Origin: Rotaria macrura
Taxonomy: Eukaryota > Rotifera > Eurotatoria > Philodinida > Philodinidae
Assembly (NCBI GenBank): GCA_900239685.1
Contig: OENT01000482.1
Location: forward strand, 1 to 64,000
DNA: 64,000 nucleotides
Direction: 5' to 3'
The notes under the pieces were generated by a model that saw only the letters and a list, made by a program, of their open reading frames with translations, was not told where the DNA came from and did not search any database. Positions 56,101-64,000 of the stretch are shown here, piece after piece. The position numbers were made by a program, and so were the translations under genes. How positions within the stretch are numbered: the first letter of the stretch is position 1; the number at the start of each line of letters is the position of its first letter.

Positions 56101-57093
56101 TTCGTTTTTGCCATAGGAATCATACTTGATAGATTTTGTGATCGAATGGTAGACGGCTTTTTTAACGAACCACATAGAAAACAATTGGGTGTTACACAAT
56201 TTTTCCAATGTAGAATTATATGACGAGATTGAACACAATTGTTAACTTTGAAGAAAAAAAAAAGCACACATACAAGAATGGTTATTTGAATTAATTTGTC
56301 TGAACACTTCTACAATCAAATTCGGTATGTCAGATGATTTTCATGTGATTATCTAAAAACAGTTTATAATGAACTATTGCATTTCTATGACTGATCAACA
56401 CGGAATAAACATGTATTCAAGTTGACCTTGAATCAGTTAAATCGAAGTTAATTTATGTTCATAGATACTGAAAATAACATTTGAAAGAAGAATTCGAATT
56501 GCGAAACTAGCCGAATCTGATTAACTTCTATGTTTTTAATTTCCTATAGAACTAATTAATGGATCAATTTAAAAAAAGTCCATTCGAAATACTTACATGA
56601 ACAATTTTTAAAATCAGCACATTTTGTCATATGTTGAAGTACAGTACGCATCGTTGTACAATGCGGTACTGTACAAGGATTCTGAAGTGTTATGTCATGA
56701 GTATCACCATTGCTAGTTATTTGCCGCTCACGTTGAAGACATTTATGTGCATGAAGTAAGAGGGCAAGATGATGTATGATTTGTCGACGTTGATCACTAT
56801 GTTGTGAATGTGTATTATTAATTTGGGTCGAGTCCATGTCAGAATTCATTATTACAGGAGTTTGTTGAGAATATGATCGATTTGAATGAGGAGTATTTGA
56901 TGCTGTTGTAGACGAGATACTACTAGACGAATAGATCGACGACATCATCGATCCTGAATCGCTACAATCCAACTAAATATGAAGAAAAAAAAAAGAAACC
57001 GATGAAATTAAAAGTTTTACAAACAAAAAGTCTTTAAAAAAAAACAGAACAAACTCGATTTGATAATGGCGTGTTATTATTGTTGTTGTTCAT
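46564..57093 (-). CDS. EP300: CBP/p300 histone acetyltransferase and coactivator
   Basis: Thirteen exons in transcript order: 57055-57093, 56597-56972, 56126-56245, 55440-56062, 53723-54184, 52864-53636, 51139-51418, 50859-51071, 50647-50799, 48852-49463, 48681-48789, 47346-47807, 46564-47288. They give 1,648 aa (human p300 2,414). It is a nuclear coactivator that acetylates histones H3/H4 and transcription factors. Domains: TAZ1 (about 78-168, all twelve His/Cys zinc ligands present), KIX (179-265), bromodomain (450-555, Asn in SNAWLFN), CH2/PHD plus HAT core (SYLDSVHYF, HIWACPPSEGDDYIFH, RLQEWY with the key Trp and Tyr), a Lys-rich autoinhibitory loop (KRKSGG, HKKKNFKK), ZZ (about 1085-1130) and TAZ2 (about 1145-1235). 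The tail is Gln/Pro/Ser-rich with a long poly-Gln and four GGK motifs. Neither the long N-terminal nuclear-receptor region nor a recognisable NCBD is present. Start: MNNNNNNTPLSNR just after a TTTAAGCAG acceptor. Confidence 0.93.
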
Positions 57094-59983
57094 GACTGCT
57101 TAAAACAACAAGGAATAGTGGCCAGACATTACTACTAAACTACAACTAAATAGAAAAGAAATACTTTCAAATTAATGATTATTCTTTCAATTCTAAGATA
57201 TCAGAAAAGAATGCTTTGACCGATGGCCGTTTACCATCTACCTATCAGTCAATCGGCTTTCTCGAGTTGCATACGATCCAATTGATGCAGAGAGAAAGAG
57301 AGAGAAATAAAAATACTGACATAAAGAGGTCGCTAAAAAGTTAAATAGTTTGTTCTTATTTGTTCTTTTCATCTCTAATCATTTTTTTACTAACATAATA
57401 ATATATATATGTGGGCTATTATATGCGATGCGAAAAAAAAACAATTGAGAAAATTCTCATACTCATGCTTGAATCAATATGAACGACGCATTAGGAATAA
57501 TACTTTATTCATCAACTAGTTATAGATGAATTTGTTTTTTCGTTATTCGACATTTATAATACGACTTGTCTTTCTACAGATGAATGAGTAATTGTTTGCA
57601 AAAGAAAAAATGTTTTATTCAAATCAGTTGTAGTGATTGGCGAATAATATATATGAAAGTTTGCATTGATCCATCCTAGCAATGAACTATTCTAGTATTA
57701 GAAATTCATACTGACCTTGTATTATGGATAACTTTCAGAGAATACTGATGCATATTAAGATCTTGTAACTATTGAAAACATTAAAAATGGTATCTAACAT
57801 TCATCAAATCGATCTAGAAATATTTTTCTATCTGAATTTTAATCCATGTGTTTGTCTAAACAGGCGATAATTCTACAAAATCACATTACAATCGATCTTA
57901 TTTCACATTTTGCTTATGCATCATCATAAATTTGGACGAAAAAAAAAACGACATTCATTTAGAAATTTCAATGAAACAAAGGTGATAATAGATAAACTAA
58001 TATGAAAAACTTGTCGTACATATTCGTTATCAATAAGCTAGACTTAGTATGACCAAGAAGAATTCTATCTTTTCATTTGAAATCAACATTGATGTATCTG
58101 CATATAAAGAGTGATGTACACAAGTCTCGAAGAATATCCACGTCATCTTTTTCATAGAAAAGGATTGTCGAAAATTTAAGCACAAATGATCAGATATTAA
58201 CAGAATTTTATTCATTCGTTTTGATTTATTTCAAATCCATCGCTGTTGTATAGAAATGATTTAGTTTGAGTATCTTGACTAAAACTCTTGATAGTAATGC
58301 CTTTCTTATCTTGATTTTTGATTAAGGAAATCTTATAAAATTACAAAAGAAATTTTTACGCCTAAAAAATCTCGTCGCTTTGTTTTTATTTTTATACATG
58401 TTAATCAATATGTTCTAAATACCATGATAAATACTTGCATACCAGACTAGACGAAAGGAAAGTTTTCTTGGGACTATCAAGGATAAACCCGAGAGTATAG
58501 GATTGAGTTAACGAATTGAAATTATGATTGTTCTATGGAATAAACTCTATCGTATAATAATGTTTGAAACGAATTCTATTTGATTTACGTATCAAGTTTC
58601 GACATTTGAAAAACTAATTTAAATCAGCAGATCGTTTCAATAGAGAAACATAGTGAGTGATTACAGGAAAATTTTGAAATTACATAAATTATCAAAGTCA
58701 ATAGGCTTTTGAATAGCCGAAGAAAATTTCAAACAATTCTGTTAAAATACACTCATAGAATTCGATACAAACACAAACGTAGCACTAGATCTTGTGATTT
58801 GCCAAGAAAATAAGTAAATGAAATTTTCATTGATAAGTTTATAGAAAAGTAAATCTTGACAGACATAGTTAGTTGATGATGAATATCTCACATCTTTCGT
58901 TGTTCTCATCCTATGAAAGAACTTTGTCGTGTAAATTCTAGTTGGTAAATAGTTCGATTGAAAAATTTTTATATTAGAATTGAAGAAAATCACAAAATCT
59001 TAGCGTTTCTCAAGCTACTTAGTTTCGTGAGACTTGTCTCAATGAATACGTTTCATATCAACGGTCAAAAATCAGTTTTTGTTTTCTCGATATTCCTAAC
59101 AATGATCACAATATTCATAGATGTCGAATACGTGAACTTCATTGTACATATCAAACGTTGATCATACAATAAAATTATAATGCAATCAATTTCGATTTTC
59201 AAATTCAACAAAGTTGCTAGCTTTTATTTTAGTCATTTCTAAATCAACATTACAAAAATCGAAACATAGACTGTTTCTACAAGAATTATTGATTCTTTTT
59301 CTGTTTTGTAAGTCAGAGTGAAAAGTAACAGACCAACGACAAATTGTGATATAAGACGATTAAGTTGAATATTAAATGTTAAAAATATTCTATTTCTTTA
59401 TACAGAAAGATTTTCATCTATACACATGAATTCTTTCCAACAATCAAACATAACATATATGATCGTATGATATTTAATTTCCGTTGTAGTTTTGCGCGTA
59501 TATGAAATTCAACTTTCTAAAAAGAAAATCTATAACTCATCATAGTAATATTTCAATCGAATTTGACTGATACTAGTTCAACGTTGAAAACGAACTGTTT
59601 TTCAATATTGATTACGAAATATAGTTGACTATCATGTTTTGCTATTAAATAAATATTTACTCGTTCTCATGATTGCCGTTGAATAAAGCTCTTATTGTTT
59701 GTTTAATGTGAAAAACAAAAATGTCAACGACCATTAATCGTATACAAATTTTTGCTTGATTATTCTTTCGTTGATGTAACAACTGTCTATCGATAAAATA
59801 ACGACGAGAGACAATAGTCTACTACATTTATGTTGCAAGTCTTTGTTCTCTATCTTTCTTGATTGTTCCATTTGATCTATAATCCTACTTGAACAAGCAC
59901 GTGCAAAATAACATCTCGAATATTGATGTCTTGTATATAAACCATTTGCTTGGATATTTTGTTTTTTTTTGTTATGAAATGAA
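57094..59983. other. Intergenic region between the divergent CBP/p300 and Cys-rich genes
   Basis: About 2.9 kb, probably carrying both promoters. There is a GAGAGAAAGAGAGAGA purine tract near 57291-57306 and only chance reading frames. No motif is firm enough to annotate. Confidence 0.5.
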
Positions 59984-61395
59984 ATGAAGTGCGATTCTTT
60001 GGCAAAATTTTCCTCGATTTTCTACATATTTCTACTTATATTAATATCAAGAATGAATGCATGCGATGTTATGGGCTCACGTGCATGCGGTGAACGGCCA
60101 GACAAAGATCTTCGAGAGTCAGATCCACTTAAATATTGTGTTGCTTCACGTGTTTATTTTGAATGTGTTCATAAAAAATATCGTGGTTGTGAAAACAAAG
60201 AAAAATATGAAGTTGCAATGGAATCAATGTTGAAAGGTAAGAATGTTATTTTATAATTGAGTCGTACACAAGAAAACTAGTAGTATTCAGATGTAGAAAG
60301 TTTGTTCATTGTATATATTTGTGTAAAAATTTCTTAGGTCAGTCAAACAAAAATCAATGAGTTCTCGAAGAATAGTATGTTTCAAATACGTACGTTCTAT
60401 ATATCTATGTAGTCAATTGTTTCGAGTAAATTATAGTTGGTAAATAATGTAGTTTCTAATGTGTGTGTGTTAGCAAGACATATATATATATTTATCATCG
60501 TGTGTCGTACAGTCGAGCTATTTACGTATTCACATCTAAAAATTAAAAACTTTGCGTGATTATATAGAAGAAAGTAATTTCCTTCCACATGAAATATTTC
60601 TTTGTTCTTCAAGGCATTTGAAACAATTAAATTTATTTTAAGAAACACGTGAACATGTTTTAACTATTGAAATGATGAGAAAACGATTTTCGAATATCGA
60701 TTTGATTCTGAATAAGCTCGACGATGTTTTATTCTATTTTGTTTTTACTCTTTAAATAATATATATGTTTAAACATGGCATTTTCTCGATTCTCTTTATG
60801 AATTTCAGGTATTCGAAAACGTGTCGATGATCTACTCCGTTTTTGTAGTGATAAAATCGAAGACTATACATTTAATATCGTATGGGAATCTGAAAAGAAA
60901 CCTGAAATGAGTGATTCGGTTCGTAGTGGTGGTGGTGGTGGTGGTGGTGGTGGTGGTTCTCTATCTAGTGCATCAATAAAAAATGATGTTATTAGTTCAC
61001 AATCTGTACAAACAATTCTATCCAATGATGGATGTGAAATAAAAGCTATCAATAGTTTATGTCAACCATTAGCGATTACTGTTAAATTTAATCCATCGTG
61101 GAACAATATTAATAAACGTAGTTGGTGTCAACAAGCAACAATTTATTTTCGTTGTTTAAAATCTCGTCTTGATAAATGTTCTCAACAAGATGTACAAAAT
61201 CAATTTCAACAACTTGAACGTTATCTTTTCTCACAAATAAATATCAATTGTCCAGGCGGTGTTGACGGATGTACACGTCATTCAACAGATGCACGCTGTA
61301 AAATAGGTTTGAATCAAATGAATTCGAGTTCATCGACATTTCGACTAGCTTATTTTCTTGTTCAATCGGTATTACAAATACTACTATTGTTGTAA
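59984..61395 (+). CDS. Secreted cysteine-rich protein with duplicated module, probably GPI-anchored
   Basis: Two exons, 59984-60236 and 60809-61395, give 279 aa; I do not recognise the family. Residues about 7-26 form a signal peptide (hydrophobic IFYIFLLILIS, then MNACD). The body has two similar cysteine modules: C-x8-C-x7-C then C after 27 residues (CVASRVYFEC...) and C-x8-C-x7-C then C after 23 residues (CQQATIYFRC...). Each is preceded by a further cysteine pair. Between them is a Gly-rich linker with ten Gly in a row, encoded by a (GGT)n tract at 60927-60957. The C-terminus is NSSSS followed by a hydrophobic tail (FRLAYFLVQSVLQILLLL), the layout of a GPI-attachment signal. The start is the third of three close ATGs; the first is closed by a stop at once. 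Extracellular surface location is inferred; function is unknown. Confidence 0.8.
60927..60957 (+). repeat. (GGT)n microsatellite encoding a poly-Gly linker
   Basis: About ten uninterrupted GGT triplets within exon 2 of the Cys-rich gene. It is likely length-polymorphic and separates the two cysteine modules. Confidence 0.85.
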
Positions 61396-61406
61396 ATGAA
61401 AATGAA

Positions 61407-61412
61407 AATAAA
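61407..61412 (+). promoter_or_regulatory. Polyadenylation signal of the Cys-rich gene
   Basis: AATAAA lies 11 nt after the stop codon. The RFC5 signal on the other strand lies about 45 nt away, so the two 3' ends probably overlap. Confidence 0.5.
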
Positions 61413-61454
61413 AATCGAACAATATGTTTCTTTTTCGTTTTTGTTTTTCATCAT

Positions 61455-61460
61455 TTTATT
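61455..61460 (-). promoter_or_regulatory. Polyadenylation signal of RFC5
   Basis: TTTATT on the plus strand reads AATAAA for the minus-strand transcript, about 71 nt after the RFC5 stop. Confidence 0.5.
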
Positions 61461-61531
61461 TATATAAAGAACTATCTGACATGAACATTGTTTGTTGTTT
61501 TCTATTTTAACAAAATAAGAAATAATTGTAT

Positions 61532-63743
61532 CTATGAACTTTCGACTTGACGTGCCTTTTGAAAAGCAGATATCATTGCACTGAGTTGTAATTTTTCTGT
61601 AGCACCATTTGCTATACGATATCTATGAAATTTATGAATATGATAATGAAATATAAAATAATAATTGATCATACTCTATATCAGCCATTTTGATCAGTAG
61701 ATGAATACGAATTTCACGAGGAAAATCAACTAGAAAAAAATAAAAATTTTGAATATGTTTCAATTTATTTTCATATTACTTTTATGAATATATCGATGAA
61801 GTTCAGTAAGTATATCTGCTAATGCATAACCTTTAGCCGTCTTCAATGTCGATAATCCTTTAAGATTTGAACAAAGAAATGTTAATTTATCAATCTATTG
61901 TCTATTTACTTTGTGAAGCAACTGTAAAATTTTCATTCAATAACACGTTTATAATTGTTTTAACATCATCTTTCGATGGATGACCAACACATTCATATAC
62001 TGAAGTTTCTGTCACTAAAACTGATGCCATATGAGTACTCTAGAAGGTTTATAAAACAAAATAATAATATCAAAATACATATGAATATTTCAAACACTCT
62101 AAACTATGCTTAGAGAAAAATTCTATTTCTCATTCATGTTATCAAAGATTTAAAATTTTCTAATCTTAACCCTCAGGAAATATCTAAATTATGTACGCTA
62201 AATATGGAACATTCTCATTCAATTCATTGTTTAGTTTCTTTCTGAACTAGATTCTCTGTTCTACGCTTTAAATTAATGTTTATTCAAAGTTACTAGACCT
62301 CATTTGATAATCATTACATAAAAATACAACGAGTATGACATAAAAGTACATGTTTATTTTTCATTCGAACTTCTATGTCAAGTACTACAAAGACGGATAT
62401 TAATATCGTACTGTAAAATGCAAATAAAATGTTCTCATCATGATCTATTCTTCTAGATTAAAATGTGAAAAATAACATGAAAGCTGTTGCTAATCACAGG
62501 AAATGACCTGATTTTATCTTTTAAAAAGATGATCGATTGCTTCATTTTACTTTTTATCTTCCAGATATGTAACAAAGAAAGAAACAAAATAAACCATACG
62601 GGCGAACGTTATATGAATATAGAATGTTCAGGTCGTATATCCAATAATATCTTTTATTGTCGTTTAAACTCATCCCTTGGTATGTTTAGAAATAATACCT
62701 GAAGTATATTCAATGCACGTCGCATATCACCATTAGCTAATTGAAGAATTGCTTTTTTACCCTCAGGTTCGATTTGTACACTTAATAATAACATGAAACA
62801 TTGAATTTTTTCTTTTTCTTACGAAATATTTTCGTAATTACTTTTCGTGATCAATAACATATTGTAGTCGAGGCATCATTTGTTCATTTGATAATGGACC
62901 AAATCGAAAACGTGTACAACGTGATTGTACGGCAGGAATTATTTTCGATAAATAATTACAAATAAAACAGAAACGAGCTGTAGCCGTATATTGTTCAATA
63001 ACTATTCATGAGAAAATTCAAACAAATAAATATCATAATATATAAACAAACATCATAGAAATCTACTTCGACGAAGAGCATTTTGGGCATCATTTGTCAT
63101 TGCATCAGCTTCATCAAGAATAATCAATTTAACACCTTTTCTAAGAACGATACATTTTCAATCCTACATAATATATATATATATATATACATATAGCATC
63201 ATACTTGTGAAGTGTTTGCGTACTAACAAATGTTTGTATTTCATCACGTACTATGCCAATACCTCGATCATCCGATGCATTCAACTAAAATCACCAATAT
63301 ATGTATATAGTAAAAGAATGTAGTCGTTTGTATTTTGCAAAGGAAATCGTTAAAGTTTACTTCAAGTACACAACCACGCATTTCTGCAGGTGTATACATC
63401 TGTTTAGCCAATGCCAAAATCGTACTTGTTTTTCCTGAAGACAAATACAGTACAATAGCATGACATAAGTTTACATACAAGAGCAATGTACCTGTGCCTG
63501 CTGGTCCATAAAACAGTAAATGTGGTACTTCACCGAGTGACATATAACGTTTGACTGTAACAGAACAAAATCCATCCATGTAGAGACAAATGAAGAATTT
63601 TTACTTGTGTCAATAATATCTTTATGCGAAACAAGTTCATCGAGAGTTGATGGACGATATTTTTCAATCCTAAATGATGAACTATGCATTAGTTTATTGT
63701 TCTGTTATTCATTAGAATTTACGAACCATGGAAGATTTGCCAT
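61532..63743 (-). CDS. RFC5: Replication factor C subunit 5 (clamp loader)
   Basis: Twelve exons in transcript order: 63727-63743, 63605-63669, 63492-63554, 63361-63434, 63205-63284, 63067-63140, 62842-63001, 62699-62780, 61910-62039, 61780-61857, 61675-61729, 61532-61622. They give 322 aa (human RFC5 340). The AAA+ subunit forms part of the nuclear RFC1-5 complex that loads PCNA at primer-template junctions, and of alternative loaders. Seen: MANLPW start and IEKYRPSTLDEL (RFC box II); Walker A GPAGTGKTS, split by an intron; LNASDDRGIGIVR; Walker B LIILDEADAMT; sensor/arginine-finger region ICNYLSKIIPAVQSRCTRFRFGP split over two halves; GDMRRALNILQ; and the C-terminal helical collar ending EKLQLSAMISAFQ. 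The short N-terminus matches the family. A TTGGCCTGTCAACAG acceptor ends 18 nt before the ATG, and the preceding same-strand gene stops 114 nt upstream. Confidence 0.93.
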
Positions 63744-63857
63744 CGTTTTTCTTTTATTTACACTGTTGACAGGCCAAAAAAAAAAAAAACTTAATCTATA
63801 TAAATTTTCTATCTAAAATCAAGATAAGTATCTATTTTCGTTTGTTATAGTTTTGTT

Positions 63858-63980
63858 CTAAGATGATTCCGAAATTAGCTCAGGTACATTATACGTTTCA
63901 TGACTACTCAATGGAACAAAATAATGAATTAATGTTGGTTCGTATATTTCAATGAAAGGATGTGCATTTAATTTGTTTGT
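63858..63980 (-). CDS. Last exon of an unrecognised gene (partial)
   Basis: On the minus strand a TTTGATTTTAG acceptor at 63981-63982 opens a 40-codon frame that ends with TAG at 63858-63860. The peptide begins TNKLNAHPFIEIYEP and continues through LIHYFVPLSSHETY to ELISESS. Codon use and amino-acid make-up look like real coding sequence. The rest lies beyond the right edge and the family is not recognised. Its stop is 114 nt upstream of RFC5 on the same strand, which suggests the two may share a polycistronic transcript. Confidence 0.55.
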   Translation of the reverse strand, partial: TNKLNAHPFIEIYEPTLIHYFVPLSSHETYNVPELISESS

Positions 63981-64000
63981 CTAAAATCAAATTTAAATAG

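Overview
The window is AT-rich metazoan nuclear DNA. Its genes are split by many short GT-AG introns, mostly about 50-100 nt with some of 0.4-1.4 kb, and they encode conserved animal proteins. The style suggests a bdelloid rotifer or a close relative: compact gene bodies, very AT-rich introns, a bacterial-type GHL10 glycosidase at the left edge, and 3' splice sites sitting just before start codons. The organism call is an inference and was not tested. Exon models were built by reading splice sites, frame phases and remembered family sequence; all complete models close in frame.

Layout, left to right. 1-450 (+): C-terminal end of a GHL10/DUF187-type glycoside-hydrolase-like protein. 1358-4558 (+): MGAT4-type N-acetylglucosaminyltransferase, 6 exons. 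4559-8334: non-coding, with one degenerate terminal-inverted-repeat (TIR) element. 8335-16716 (+): Integrator subunit INTS7, 20 exons; its ninth intron is swollen to 3.6 kb by two unrelated TIR transposons, each about 1.2 kb. 16717-21547: non-coding. 21548-37981 (+): neurobeachin/LRBA family BEACH protein, 38 exons. 38616-45545 (+): a tight GALE - CWC27 - PITHD1 trio with gaps of 144 and 121 nt. 46564-57093 (-): CBP/p300 acetyltransferase, 13 exons, with reduced N- and C-terminal regions. 57094-59983: non-coding. 59984-61395 (+): a cysteine-rich, probably GPI-anchored secreted protein built from a duplicated module. 61532-63743 (-): clamp-loader subunit RFC5, 12 exons. 63858-63980 (-): last exon of an unrecognised gene that continues past the right edge.

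Most genes are housekeeping and unrelated in pathway. Neighbourhood carries information in two places. GALE-CWC27-PITHD1, and the unknown gene plus RFC5, are same-strand neighbours little more than 100 nt apart, with a pyrimidine-rich 3' splice acceptor close to each downstream ATG. This is the signature expected of operons resolved by spliced-leader trans-splicing. The mobile fraction is four families of non-autonomous repeats: a hAT-like element, an element with TTCGTCG-repeat arms, a degenerate MITE-like element, and a two-copy dispersed repeat lodged in introns of the neurobeachin and GALE genes.
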